Part shown: in pieces, positions 1 to 12,056 of the stretch
Numbering within the stretch: position 1 is the stretch's first letter
Layout: every line of letters starts with the position of its first letter
Origin: Calycina herbarum
Taxonomy: Eukaryota > Ascomycota > Leotiomycetes > Helotiales > Pezizellaceae
DNA: 64,000 bases
Assembly (NCBI GenBank): GCA_001414485.1
Contig: LLEY01000169.1
Span: 1-64,000, forward strand
Reading direction: 5' to 3'
Position numbers and translations under genes: made by a program
Notes under the pieces: generated by a model
Told to the model about the DNA's origin: nothing
Seen by the model: only the letters and a program-made list of their open reading frames with translations
Databases searched by the model: none

Positions 1-870
1 ACCCCCCCCCCCCCCCCCACATTTTCGTTCATCCTATGTATGTGGGTGATCGGCCATCGCGCCTTCCTCCGAGACATGACTGATTCGGAAAGGAACCAAA
101 TAATATTTTATTTCACCACTGTTCCTTTTCTTCTTTCGTCGCTGATGACTGGTGATTAGGATACCTGACTATTTTCTCTGTTTTGGACTGCCACCTGAGA
201 GGAGGCCATGAAATGAAAAGGGTGCTGCGAACCTGATGATTAGGGGCAAGTGCAACTGGTTTGCTCCTTCCCTAGCTATTGAGCTACAATTTCCTGGGCA
301 GAATCTCCATTGTATTTTTCTCAAAGCAACGAATAATTCAGGGTGGTTTTTGTCCTTCTTCCCCCTAATAAGCAGCAATTGGAGCAAGAGATCTGGCCAT
401 TGCTCCGCGTCCACCTACTTTCCCGTGAATTGTACGAAACCTCCTAGGGAAATGAGAATTGTTGTTCGAGAGTACTTGAGAGATACAAACGTTGAGCTTC
501 TTATTGTTTTGTACCCTCTCGAACAACACTTTTGTTTATCTTAGACTAGGTACTTTGCATAGTCGAGGTGTACGTGGAGTCGTGACCAGCTGGCGACCTC
601 TTACCAGTCTTCATTCTCTAGACTTTTCTGCTATTGGGGAGAGACCGGAAATGCTGTTACGGACCCTGGGTTGGGCAACTGCAAGTGGCTGTTTCTTCCC
701 TACGCTGTTGGATGCAAATTGTGTTGGCTCTTCATCGTGCCTGCCTCGAAAATATGGAAGAGCCCAGCCAAGTCGATATTTTGGAAATCCCCCATCATTC
801 CCAGGAAAATACACTGCATCATCAACTCGCATACATTACATTTTTCTTTCCCATCGCATTGTTTATCGCT
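1..870. other. Upstream non-coding stretch with poly-C start
   Basis: The window opens with a run of C broken by a single A. The stretch up to the tyrosinase start contains only short open frames that overlap on both strands and resemble nothing I recognise. It presumably holds the tyrosinase promoter. I see no clear TATA box. Confidence 0.4.
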
Positions 871-2050
871 ATGCGTCTCCATGTTATCTCCAAGTTCGCT
901 ACGCTTCCAGTCACCGCCATCCTCTTCTTCAGCACACCCTCCCTATCCCTCTCCTTGCGTCAAGAGCCCTGCGGAAACCCAAGAATCCGCAGAGAATGGA
1001 ACCAATTGAATCTGGGGGAGCGTGATCAATACATCAAAGCAGTCTCCTGTCTTGCAACGAAGCCATCGACGATCAGATTGACGACGACATGGTACGATGA
1101 TTTTACCTGGGTACATCGAGAAATCTTCGATGAAGGTATGCCTCTCTTAGATATATTCCGAAACTGATCGCGAGCTGATCTCAATAGTCCATATTTCCAG
1201 CAATCAAATCCTGGCTCAATTCTTACCATGGCATCGGTATTCTTCCCCTTCTTCAACACCACAACCCAACATCGTAACTGACATGGAATGCTGCAGATAC
1301 TTTGGTCACATATACGAGACCGCACTGAAGCAATGCGGCTACACCGGTGCTCTGCCATACTGGGATTGGGCCGCCAGCAGCAACGATCCCCTTCACGCTA
1401 CCGTACTTGCGGCACCCCCAAATGGCCTGGGTCCAGATGGCGTTCCTTCAAAAAAGTGTCTTTACAATCCTCAGCTTCCTGCAAAATGCGTTGCCAGTGG
1501 ACCATTTGCAGCACTTCGTCCCGCGTACTTCAATGCCGGCACCAGACCACACAGCCTGCATAGATGCTATACTTGCGCTTCCCCCACAATGCGGAACGAA
1601 TCATACACATACAAGGTGGTGAATCGTATACAAAGCATACCGGGGTACCAAGAATATGGGACAGAATTGTTTTCTGGACCACACCAGGCTATACACGATG
1701 CCATTGGAGGGGACTTTCCAAAGACGTCCAGTCCTAATGGTATATACTCCTGTGTGGTTTTTGCACACCCGGTCACCTCCAAATCGAAATGCTGATTCTC
1801 ATTGATCATAGATCCCATCTTCTTTCTACACCACGCCCAAGTTGATCGTCTCTGGTGGAAGTGGCAGCAAGCAGACCTCGAGAACCGACAATGGCAGTAT
1901 GGAGGTTACGCTCAACCACTGACTGCATCCAAATTGTCGGGAGCCACGATAAATGATAGAGTTCGCATGTTGGGTTTGGCTGCTGACCTCAACGTAATTG
2001 ACTTGATGGATACCCAAAAGGGACTCCTTTGCTACCGGTACGAAGACTGA
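871..2050 (+). CDS. Tyrosinase (type-3 copper monooxygenase), probably secreted
   Basis: Tyrosinases hydroxylate monophenols and oxidise diphenols to quinones, the route to melanin-like pigments. Inferred exons are 871-1135, 1188-1236, 1297-1739 and 1812-2050, giving 331 residues, and all joins keep frame. The first 25-30 residues look like a signal peptide. A Cys-x-Asn-Pro motif near residue 34 starts the domain. Copper site A has His82 (DDFTWVH), His90 and His104 (FLPWHR). Copper site B has the two His of GPHQAIH and the LHH of DPIFFLHH. The protein ends at LLCYRY, as short secreted fungal tyrosinases do. His90 to His104 is 14 residues, about five more than usual, right after the first splice junction. 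That is either a real insertion or a mis-set splice site. An in-frame ATG at 634 also exists, but the signal-like start favours 871. Confidence 0.88.
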
Positions 2051-3931
2051 AAAGGAGATTCATTGGGACCCTGAAAAGGGCAAGGGACTTTGAAGCAGAT
2101 ATTGGAGAATGCGAAGAACTGGTTGACAAGAATGGCTTTGTCAAAATTTCTGGAGTCTTGACAAGTCCCCAGAATCCCACACGCGAGCATGTCGGGGATA
2201 ACGTTTGTTCTCCAAGCATAACGCTGTTATGTTTCAGGGGGAAGGTGGAGATGGGGCTAGAATTTTCTAATGGAGAAACAAATTTCTTAGCTAATCCATA
2301 TTCTGGATCCAAGATGACTTGAAATGACCAGATTTCTTGAAGAGTTTTTCCGCGTGACCCTCAATTGCACCGAGAGACTTGTGGTCCATGATGGTCGGAT
2401 AAATTTCCAATGTGTCCATCATTATCTGAACGACTCGAGTGAGTTTTTTCCCTTTCTTGTCTGAGTTGCACTTGCAATTGGTTGGTTATTTTATGGTCTC
2501 TCGTGATTTTTGAACAGATGTCAGAGTTTACGAACTCGCCATCTCTTCAAAAGTAAGTTTTATATACAGAAGTCTCGTTTTTTGGGACAACGGTGGGTAC
2601 TTGTGGATACTTTCTACCGATCTGATGGAGACTCTTTTTCTTTTTAGAAGCGAAGATGACGAGGGTGGCGTAACTAATGCCGGAATTATGGAATTAAGCA
2701 GTTCTCGGCGGCGGGAGGGCTTCGGATGAGGCTTAGCCAGGCGATTTAAAAAATGGATTCCCGGCGAATTCTTTTTTTGAAAGTGGAGCTTTGAACAACG
2801 ACAACGACGGGTTTTGCGGATTTCACGGAAACGAGAACTCAGGAGAGATTGCGAGGCGATCTGAGCATTTCGGCTTTCGGGATGCGACTGAAGGTTTGCA
2901 CTGTGCAGAGGGGGGGGAAGTTGGTTGTCTGGCTGAGAGGCCTAGACGGGTAGTACGTGGCAGTCAAGCTGTGAAGACAGGTGAGGCTGTCGTTGAAGAA
3001 AAATGCGAGAGGAAAAGAAAGGGTCCAGAAGCGAAAAAGGGGGTCCAACCTTAATTCAGGGGAGGGAAAGTGGAGCGAAGGGGAGCATTGTCTGGATATT
3101 TTCTAGGCTGGCGGTTGTTTGTTGTGAATGGCCTGTTTATTTTTATGTCCTTGGCCGAAGATGACTATTTACTAAGGGTTTCCCCAAGAATGAATGACGA
3201 GTTGTAACATTCGACTTTCTAACGGTCTTGATTTAGGACGACGGTTTGTCAGCGGTGGCATGTTCGTTCGCGATAGTTTCCGGTGATACTGCGGCTCGGC
3301 TGCTGGGCCGGCACAGTTGCCCCCCCTACCATGTCGTCAAATGCGAAATTCGAGGGAGTGGTCTGACGGAGAAGTGAACCACAGTTGCAGCGTGAAGGCC
3401 CGAAGAAGGTCGGCCGAATGACGTTGAACCGCCGAGGCTGGTCGAGGCTGAGAAGAAATCAAAGAGCACTCTGCTAAATTCCACACTTTCCAACAGGCAA
3501 TTGGGGAATCGGGGGACTCCATTGCCTTGCGGGGACATTTTTTGTGGAGGGCTCTTTGTTTTTGCTTAGAAGCGAATCTCACCGGGTTCCACATTATTTG
3601 GTTTCTTGTTGTTCTCGTGGGAAAGCAACAAACCTGTCAGTTGGCAAGGCAAGATTCGAGGACTTTCTTTATCGCCTAATTTGGTGGCGCTCCGCTTATT
3701 TCAGTCATCTTTTCTTGAAGTACACGATTCTGGACTCGGCTCTAGATTGCAGCGTGGGTTTTGCGGGGTTGCTTCTTTAGTCCAACCCGCCATCTTGCTT
3801 GGTACATTTTTTTAGTATATACTCTCGTCACTGCCCCGTTGCTTTCTTTTTCTTTTTTCCCTTCTCTTCTCCAGTCTTACTAAATCAACTCAACCTTTTG
3901 TCTATAGAGATATCGATAGAATCAATTCAAT
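2051..3931. other. Intergenic region; possible small spliced frame near 2.3-2.7 kb, unproven
   Basis: Between the tyrosinase and the sugar transporter no known family is visible. A frame from 2326 (ATGACCAGATTT) runs to an intron-like break (GTGAGT at about 2439, AG before about 2518) and continues to a GTAAGT near 2553, but the next join does not keep frame. I do not call a gene. The last 300 bases are pyrimidine-rich, as expected for the transporter promoter. Confidence 0.35.
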
Positions 3932-5913
3932 ATGCGTCTCTTTAATAAGAAGCAGCCTGTGGAGGCAAATCCACAAGAGAAGCTCGCCGAGTCTTCTACA
4001 CCTACTCCCCTCGAATCTAGTCCTCATGGCACACCTTTGGGAACGACCGCCAGAAATACTACCGAAGTACCACGAACGAATGAGAAGGTTGTCCAGGAAC
4101 CAGTGAAGGGAAAGAAATGGTACTCTTTTGGAGCAGAGAAGGATACGGAACGAGGGGATAAGGGAGCACCAGCAACTACGAAGGCTATTTTACTTGGTGC
4201 TATTGCTTCCATTGGTGGTTTCATGTTCGGTTATGAATCTGGTCAAATTTCTGGTAAGTTTGCCCCCAAAAATATTCAACTTTTCCACTAACAAGATCTG
4301 CAGGATTCCTCCAAATGACCGATTTCCTCGACCGTTTCGGTCAAGACGGAAAATTCTCAGCTGTTCGCCAAGGTACAATCGTCGCTTTACTCTGTGCTGG
4401 TACCCTCATTGGATGTCTTGCCACGGGAGATATCTGTGATCGTATTGGACGTCGTTACACCATCGCCGCTTCCGCATGGTTTTATATCATCGGTGTTATT
4501 ATTGAGATTACCAGTGAGAAAACATGGGTTCAATTCGCTATGGGTAGATTTACTGCTGGCTTGGGTATTGGTGCTTTGAGTACTAGTGTTCCTATGTACC
4601 AGTCTGAGAGTGTACCGCCCAGTATCAGAAGTGTTATTGTGGGAAGTTATCAACTTTTGATTACTTTGGGTATTTGGACTGCTTATATGGTATGTTGTAT
4701 TCCATTCTGGGGGTTGACCGGGGTTCTTCAGAATCAGTGAAACGGTTATGAACATGCAATTCTTACTTACAATTGATAGGTCAACTACGGAACATCAGCA
4801 GCATACACCAACTCTGCACAATGGAGAATTCCAAATGGTCTCTCCGCACTTTGGGCCATCATTCTCGGATCTGCAATCATGTTCATGCCCGAATCTCCTC
4901 GTTTCGCATTCCGAAGAGGAAGAGAAGACGAAGCCCGCAAAACAATGGCTTCCCTCATCAAGAATGGAGATCCCCACGGCCCAGAAGTCGACAAGATGAT
5001 CTTCGAGATCCGCGAACAACAAGAAGCTGAGAACGCAGGTGGTGACCACCCATGGCACGAATGTTTCACTGGCCCAAGAATGATGTACAGAACTCTCCTC
5101 GGAATGGTCCTTCAAGCCGGTCAACAACTTACCGGTGCCAACTTCTTTTTCTACTACGGCACAACCATTTTCAAGTCTACCGGTATTGAGAATTCATACA
5201 TCACCTCCATTATCCTCGGAACTGTCAATGTAGTAGCTACCATCGCCGGACTCTGGATTGTCAAGAACTGTGGACGAAGAATTAGTTTGATGGTCGGAGC
5301 CGCAGTCATGTGCGGATGTTTCTTGATCTACTCCTTCGTTGGACAATACGCTCTTTCCACTACCGATCCTTTGAGCACACCAGCCGCAGGATCGGTTCTC
5401 ATCGTCTTCACCTGTATCTTCATCGTTGCATTTGCCACCACGTGGGGACCACTCGTCTGGACCATCACCGGAGAGATGTACCCAGCTCGTTACAGAGCAC
5501 CATGTGTTGCCCTCGCTACTGCATCTAACTGGCTTCTCAACTTCCTCATCTCGTTCTTCACTACCTTTATCACCGATGCGATCAACTACTTTTACGGTCT
5601 TGTATTTGCGGGCTGTACATTCGCCCTTTTCTGGATCGTTTACTTCTTCTTGATTGAAACCAAGGATCGATCCATGGAGGAGGTGGACAGCATGTACATA
5701 TCCGGCGTCGCACCACGAAAGAGTGCTAGCTGGAGACCAAGTGATCTTGGTGCTGAGGGATTGAAGGGACTGAACACTGATAATATTTACCTTACTAAGG
5801 GAGGACAAGATATCAAGAAGATCCCAGGAGGAAGGGATGGACTTTTACAACATAACGAGTCGATGTTCCCGGAGAACGCAGCGCCTGAGACGGTTCAGAA
5901 GGAAACTGTTTGA
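3932..5913 (+). CDS. MFS monosaccharide (hexose) transporter
   Basis: A 12-helix sugar/proton symporter of the plasma membrane. Exons are 3932-4253, 4304-4689 and 4780-5913 (613 residues); both introns are GT-AG and in phase. Family marks are GGFMFGYESGQISG in helix 1, DRIGRR near residue 153-158 in the helix 2-3 loop, PESPRF near 273 before the central loop, a GQQLTGANFFFYYGT segment in helix 7, and ETKDRSMEEVD after helix 12. The first 80 residues form a polar Lys/Glu/Pro-rich cytosolic tail and the last 85 another. Lengths fit hexose carriers and lack the very long tail of the Snf3/Rgt2 glucose sensors. Substrate cannot be set from sequence. Confidence 0.93.
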
Positions 5914-7009
5914 GGGGTTGGTTCTTTCGTGGAATTGTATATAAAAATGGGGAGGATATGGCATGTTTTTTCTTTTTCGATTAATGACCGGGCTTAATTT
6001 GCATTGGGATTTAGGGGGTGTATGGTGCTTTTTCCGAATGGGATCTGGATGGTTTTGAGCATTTTATCGTTGCATTGCGGTTTTATATGGACCTATTAAT
6101 AGAGAAAAGAGAGAGGGGGAGAAAGTTAGATGTGTGAGATAGTTCTAGATGATAATATTAAATTCTTAATACCCTACTTCTCATTCATACTTGAGTTCTT
6201 CTTTTTATCATTTCAATACTGGTTTCTTGCTGCTTGTAAAAAGATTTTTTTGGGTGTGACTTGAAATGGGAAAACTCAAGCCCGATGTTTAGTGAATGCT
6301 GTGCTTGGAAAGTTTTGTCGTATATCAATCACACCTTTGGAAATTGGAATTGTCTCGGGGATTTTAGAATTGATAAGTCTTCTTAATTTGTTGTAGAAAT
6401 TTAGGGTTGTACGTTCTTTTCTATACTGAGTGTAGAATTTACAGTAAGTAGTTAGATTACTCCCTTCTATCATAAACACTTAAGCAATAACCAGGATTAT
6501 TCGAGAAGGTGGAGAGGAATGAGAGTCGAAATCCCTCTCAACTGAACATACTCCAAGAACTTAGAAACATAATTAATCTAAATTATAACTCAAACAAAAT
6601 GACAATACTTTTTATAGTAATATATTTACGTAGACCTAAAAGATAGTTGGTAAAAATAATTGTTCCAGATGGATTGGGCAACTCGATGGATCAAATAACT
6701 ATGGGTATCCCCTCAGGTGCCGAGGGTCCCTGTGGTTGGAGCGAGAGGAGAGTACAGAGCCAATAAGATATGTTCCTTCTTTTCAGTGATACTAAGATAT
6801 TATTAGCTCAATTCTCTGACACCAGCCACTTGAAAGATAAATTTGAAATATCGATCACGATAGGAGTAAGAACTTAACAAATCTCTCGCCTGAACCCTTA
6901 TCTAAGTGAAGACTCGTTACAGTAGTATTTATCTTACGTTGATATTCCTCATTCATTTACAGGGCTGGGTTATAGGTGTGAGTGATAAAAAGAAGATTGG
7001 GGATTTGAA
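5914..7009. other. AT-rich intergenic region
   Basis: This is the 3' flank of the sugar transporter. No coding frame longer than about 70 codons and no recognisable element is seen. Confidence 0.45.
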
Positions 7010-7370
7010 AGTAAGCTGCTGGTAGACTACTAATTTATGAGTAAGCTGTTAATTCTCAGTTGGCGAGTAATCTAGCGATTTACAGGTAAGCTGTTGATTT
7101 CTAGGTTGTAAGTAAGCCGTTTTTTTACGAGTAAGCGACAGACTGTCGCTCATGATTAAGCTAAAAGTTGGCGAGTAAGCTACTTATTTACGAGTAAGCT
7201 GTAAGTTTCGTGTTGTAAGTAAGCTGTTGTTCAGCTAATAAGCTATCAATTTGCGAGTAAGCAAGAAATTTCACGTTGTGAGTAAGCTGTAAATTGGCGA
7301 GTGAGCTATCGATCGACTTTCGAGTAGGCTGCTAGTGTCTCGGTTGCGAGTGAGCTGCGGATTTTGGAAA
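7010..7370 (+). repeat. Degenerate minisatellite with core GAGTAAGCTG
   Basis: About 14 copies of the ten-base core GAGTAAGCTG (variants AAGTAAGC, GAGTGAGCT, GAGTAGGCT) are spaced mostly 19-26 bases apart in one orientation. Spacers often contain TTGGC, TTTAC or GTTGT just before the core. The copies are diverged, so the array is old. No open frame spans it, so it is not a coding repeat. Confidence 0.75.
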
Positions 7371-7479
7371 GCTACCTTAAATTCTTGAAATAATTCTCTT
7401 CTTCCGAGCTTCCGAGCTCTAAAGAATTTATTAAAAAGTCTTAAATATTTAGAGTATACACAGAAACCTAAAAACAGAA

Positions 7480-7870
7480 GTCCTCCCTAGGTAGCCCAAG
7501 AGTAGTACTGAAAGATAAAAAGTGTGCTATTTCCAGGTAACCCATGAACAACATAAGAAATGTAAATCTTGTTATCCCCAGGTTGCCGGTAAATAGCCCT
7601 GGAAATGAAAGACTTGACGATTTATAGGCAACCTACAAATAGCAAGCGACAAATAAAAGAAGTCTTGCTATTCAAAGGTAACCCGTGAATAGAAGGAGAA
7701 CATAATGAAAAGAAAATCCTTACTCCTCTCAGGTAGCCTTCTAACAGTACGCTTTTCTCTCTCCAAATATCATAAGTAAGCTATAAATACTCACAAGAAA
7801 TAGAAAAACTACACTCCCCAGGTACTCTAAAAAGAGCAAGCATTTCCCTCCCCCACCTACCAACTACCCA
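7480..7870 (+). repeat. Second degenerate tandem array with core CCAGGTAACCC
   Basis: About six to seven imperfect units of roughly 55-70 bases each carry CCAGGTAACCC or a close variant, then an A-rich stretch and TCTTGCTATT-like sequence. It sits directly downstream of the GAGTAAGCTG array and shares the short string GGTAAGC/GGTAACC, so the two arrays may be related in origin. Confidence 0.55.
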
Positions 7871-9715
7871 TAGCTAACCCGCAATTAGCTACAAGTATCT
7901 AAATCCCGCTAGAAATAACACTCTACTTAACTCAGTACTGTTATCCGTAAATATCAATCATAAGAAAGTTTACTTTTCACACGACTGATTTCCTTCCACA
8001 AACATTCTCAACTCATTATAACATCAAACAAAAGATATAGAAGAGAAAACCCGAAATTCCAACCAAACCAAGTCAATTCACCAAGGTCACTGAGTTCACT
8101 TCAATAACAACACATCATTCCCTCTCATTTCCCTGTTCAATGATCGCTCAGTTACACTTTCACCACTCAGAAAAACAATTCTCCCCACCACCCCCAAAGA
8201 ACCAGTAGTCCAACCCTTCAACCCCTCCATAAAATCAAGCTAACTTCTTGAAATCCTTTAACTTAAATCTAGAGTCCCTATACCCAACCCAGCCTTTGAT
8301 TATTACAGTGGCCATTCCTTTCTTACCCAACCTATGACTTAAACCTTACCTCGCATAAAATTTACACACTTAAACTCCTACGCTGCCTCTCCTCCCATTC
8401 ACATTCCCCCCATATTCTCCCATTCTCCCATTCTCCTCCTCAAATTCTAAACTCAGAAAACCTTAACCGCACTCCAAAACATAGCATTCTAATTCTCCGA
8501 TCCACTCTTTACCCTGCTCAAAATTTATATTACGCCCGATTTTTCTTTCCTCCGACCGGGCAAAATCCTACTAACTACCCATCTCTATCCCCCAACGAGA
8601 GAACACGATGTCTGTTCATTTATTCGTAGAGGTGTTAATAAGTAATAAGATAGCTATAATTTTTCGCGTCGCTCGCTTAATTTGTCTTACCTAGCTAGTA
8701 GTATCGCAAGAACATAAGACTCAAGTTAAACTCAAATTATTCCATAGATATCTTAAATAAAACTCTCGCTTGTGAGAATATTTATACCTAATATACTTAT
8801 ATATGAAGTTAGAGTAAGTACCTAGACATCCACCCCTCTCCCTGGCTATTTCTACCTTGCACTGTTTCCACTCTCACTCTCACTCTCACAGCCGTCAAAA
8901 AGGAAACAACCAGAGTCCTTCCATTTCTCAAAGGGGTAAGAGGTAAGTCTTCTTTCTAGAGATAGGTGTGAGGATTAAGAATCCTAAAGTGTAAGAACTT
9001 CTCTCTCTACTCCATCTGAATTCACAATCAACTAAACTGCCAGGAACACCCATCACAAGCGCTATAAAAAGTCCTGGGAGTATCTTACTCCCTAAACCCC
9101 CTCGCACGTCCGGCAAAGAGCCCCTTCTAATCATGAAAACACATCACCTCCCTCACTCAATCTTAATAAACTTCCTCACCTTATATACAAAATTTTCACC
9201 ATACAGGAGCTTTATAGTCAACTTTCAACATGAAACATTGGATCGATTTAACTTAACTTAACTTAAATCAATCCCGCTCCGCGTTCAGGGTAAAAACAAA
9301 ATCATTTGACTCCTAGAGTGTAGATTAAGTCGACGTTGTTTCGAAATGTGAATTATTACACAACACGACAACCTCTGTCGCCTTACCAACACCCCTTTTT
9401 TGGAGATGGATGAAAAGATAGCGAGTTTACATAAACAAGAGATTATACGAAGAGTGTACGAAGAGTCGTCTTGAAAAAGGAAAGAATGCTGCAATATCAC
9501 GCTTTTAAAACACGTCTCAGGGCCGACTAGAGGTAAAATTCATCAATATCGTAACATGTAGGCACCAATCATTCACATCATAATCCTTGTCCCTCACCCC
9601 TCCGCAAACCCTAAACGTCCATATTCACTTCCGCTCAATTGGTCCAGCAAGAATATTTCCATCCAGCCCTGTCTTAGAGCCTCGCCATCTCCATCTCCAC
9701 CTTACCATATCCAAG
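7871..9715. other. AT-rich gene-free stretch
   Basis: Long C- and A-rich then T-rich sequence with no convincing coding frame. It ends at the stop codon side of the minus-strand hydrolase gene. Confidence 0.4.
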
Positions 9716-10696
9716 TCAGATCAAATGCTCATTAAACCAAGTAACAGCCTGCAAAAAGGCCTGCTCCTTGGCGAATTTCTCCACTTTCTTGCTGAGATCG
9801 CAACGAACAGAGAAACCGTGGACGGTACCGCTGTAGAGGTTGATTTGGTAGGGGAGCTTGGTGTCTTTGAGGATTATCTCGGATTTGTGACGTTTCTCGG
9901 CCGGGAAGATTTCGTCGGTTTCGGCGGCGGAGATGGAGAGGGGGCCGGTTATGGAGGAGAGTTCTTCTTCGTCGACGAAACTGGAGGGTGTTAGTGGGGG
10001 GATAGATGAAAGGTAGGAAAGAGGATGAAATGGAGGAAAGAGGAGGAAAGGGAGGAGATGGGGAGGAGGGCTGATCAGAAAGGATACGTACGATGGGTGA
10101 GCCATATATCCAACATCGAGACCCTTTCCCTTTGCCATGTATCTCGCAACATATTTAGCACCCTATCCAAATAATTAGCTACAAACATCCCAAACCAATT
10201 GGAAAGTAGGGGAAAACTCACGAAACAGTAACCCGTACTTCCAATCTTCTTAAATCCCTTCTCCTGCAAGTGCTTGATCGCCTTCTCAACAATAGGATCA
10301 ACCTCCTTCCACGTATGTCCATTATCGCCCGTACTTCCCTTGGTCAACCAAGCCATGAAGTCGAAATCATCCTTTCGATTGAGGGAGAGGGCATCGCCGT
10401 TGAAGAGGTCGACGATCAGGGTGTAGTAGCCGTTGGCGGCGTATTGATCGGCCATCAATTTGCTGTTTTGCCAGATGGAGATTACGTCGGGCAGATAGAG
10501 GATGGCGACGTCTTTGTGGATTGTGTTGCCTTTTGGCTCGGCGACGTAGGCTTCGATGGAGCCGATTTTGAAGGTCGTGCCTGTTGGTTCGCCACTGAGA
10601 GGGTGTTAGTTGGGGGAATAGCTGGGGGAACTGGTGGGGGAGCTACTCGTGCTTGACACCGACAGTGCAACAGGCAGCTGGTGGGTTGGACGCCAT
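9716..10696 (-). CDS. Dienelactone hydrolase family protein
   Basis: A cytosolic alpha/beta hydrolase of the dienelactone hydrolase family, which opens lactones such as dienelactone in aromatic breakdown; many fungal members have unknown substrates. Exons on the minus strand are 10696-10647, 10594-10222, 10162-10092 and 9980-9716 (252 residues), all joins in phase. The catalytic triad is visible as Cys140 in GYCFG, Asp187 in AETDEIF and His219 in TVHGF. A CCTVG motif near residue 9-13 is typical of fungal members. It is divergently arranged with the mitochondrial ribosomal protein gene across about 530 bases. Confidence 0.92.
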
Positions 10697-11224
10697 TTTG
10701 AACGAGTTATTGAAGGTTTCTATGGTATCTTGGTCGATTGAGGTGTTTTCTAAGCTTGAGGTGTAGAGGTGAGAAGATGATATCAGTGGAAAGAAGTCGA
10801 TGGAGGGGGAACGTGAAAGTCAATTGGAGACCGAGACTTGGCATTTTATATCTACAAGCTGCATTGCTATGAGGGGTCAGTGGGGCGCTGACATATTACT
10901 GACGTTTTACCTCTTCCATCTAAAATCCAGAAGAGGTAATTGGTGCCCTGGCCCATCCATTTGGAAGGAATTCAAATCCTTGCAATACGATTTGCGACCC
11001 CTCATTTATTTCCATGACGCTCTTACAGCCGAGATCGCACGGCCAATCTATTCCCCCTTCCGGAATCCGATTTCCCTCCGAGATACGATAACGGCCCGAT
11101 CTACCGAGCTGTACAACCCTCTATAAGCGCGTAGATTTTCTGCTCCGCGCGCTTATTTTGTATCTGCGCATGTCGAGAAGACCATCATCAACCTCCTAAC
11201 CCAATTCCCAATCCCAATCCCATC
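10697..11224. promoter_or_regulatory. Divergent promoter region between hydrolase and mL23 genes
   Basis: About 530 bases separate two divergently transcribed genes. CT-rich sequence precedes the ATG at 11225. I see no motif I can name with confidence. Confidence 0.4.
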
Positions 11225-11928
11225 ATGGCCTCCAAATTCGCAAGCAAGGCCCCCCAACTAGGCCGGAAACCAGTCTACCTGTCCGTACCCTCCCCTTGCC
11301 CTCCAATCCAATCTAACACCCTCCAGACCAAACTTCACACTCACCCTCCTCAACAACCCCAAGCTCCCCCCGAATTTCGCATCCTTCATCGTCCCCCTCA
11401 ACCTAAACAAACTCGACCTCCGCGATTATCTATGGAACTGCTACGGGATCCCCGTGAGAGGCGTAAGGTCGTACATCCAGATGCAGAAGATCCAACAGGA
11501 TAAGAGTAATACGAAGAGGATTTCTGCGCGGCGGTGGTTTAGACCGAGGAGTGTGAAGAAGATGATGGTTGAGATGGATAGTGCTTTTGTGTGGCCGGAG
11601 CAGCCGGAGGATTTGGAAGCGTATGTTTTCCTCCTTTCTTTACAATTGGAATTGGAATGAGATTTAGGGGAAGAAATGCTAGCGGGCTTATTGATGGAAT
11701 TGAGGATATGAACTAATGCCGAATTGCAGATGGGATAAATCATTCGAAGACCGAAAAGGAAAATTCGACGAGGCACAACAAGCAAAGAATCGCCCCGATT
11801 ACCTCCAGAGACCCGTCTCGGACCGGGGTACCATTGCCGAACAAGCAAAGGAGTTACTAGATGGAAAGAAGGAGTGGAGGCAGAATGATTTGGAATGGGA
11901 AGAGGTGGAGCAGGATGTAAAAATATGA
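11225..11928 (+). CDS. mrp20: Mitochondrial large-subunit ribosomal protein uL23m
   Basis: Component of the mitochondrial 54S ribosomal subunit near the polypeptide exit tunnel. Exons are 11225-11280, 11327-11620 and 11730-11928 (182 residues). The L23 fold core is visible in exon 2: a NFTLTLL strand, then KLDLRDYLWNCYGI, VRGVRSYIQMQK and RRWFRPRSVKKMMVEM. The C-terminal extension is rich in Lys, Glu and Asp, as in fungal mitochondrial members. The first donor (GTCCGT) is weak, but the join restores the conserved frame. Equated with yeast Mrp20 by family, not by search. Confidence 0.88.
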
Positions 11929-12056
11929 GGGAAGAGCTTGTAGATTTGTAGATTTGTATTGTATGTATGAATATCCACTATGGGGGACATTGTCCACGGG
12001 ACACGAGAATTAAGAAGACCCGATGAGATCAATTGGCAGCATTATATCCAAGGGAA

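Noticed and set aside
492..1025. 177-codon open frame on plus
   Set aside because: Overlaps the tyrosinase first exon in another frame and shows no family features; the tyrosinase frame is clearly the coding one.
1026..1358. Minus-strand open frame across tyrosinase exons
   Set aside because: Antisense shadow spanning two good introns of the tyrosinase.
2029..2322. Frame continuing after the tyrosinase stop
   Set aside because: Overlaps the tyrosinase end in another frame; the tyrosinase already ends at the usual LLCYRY point and the extension has no known domain.
7010..7870. CRISPR-like array
   Set aside because: Repeat cores are too short and diverged, spacers vary in length, and the genome is fungal.
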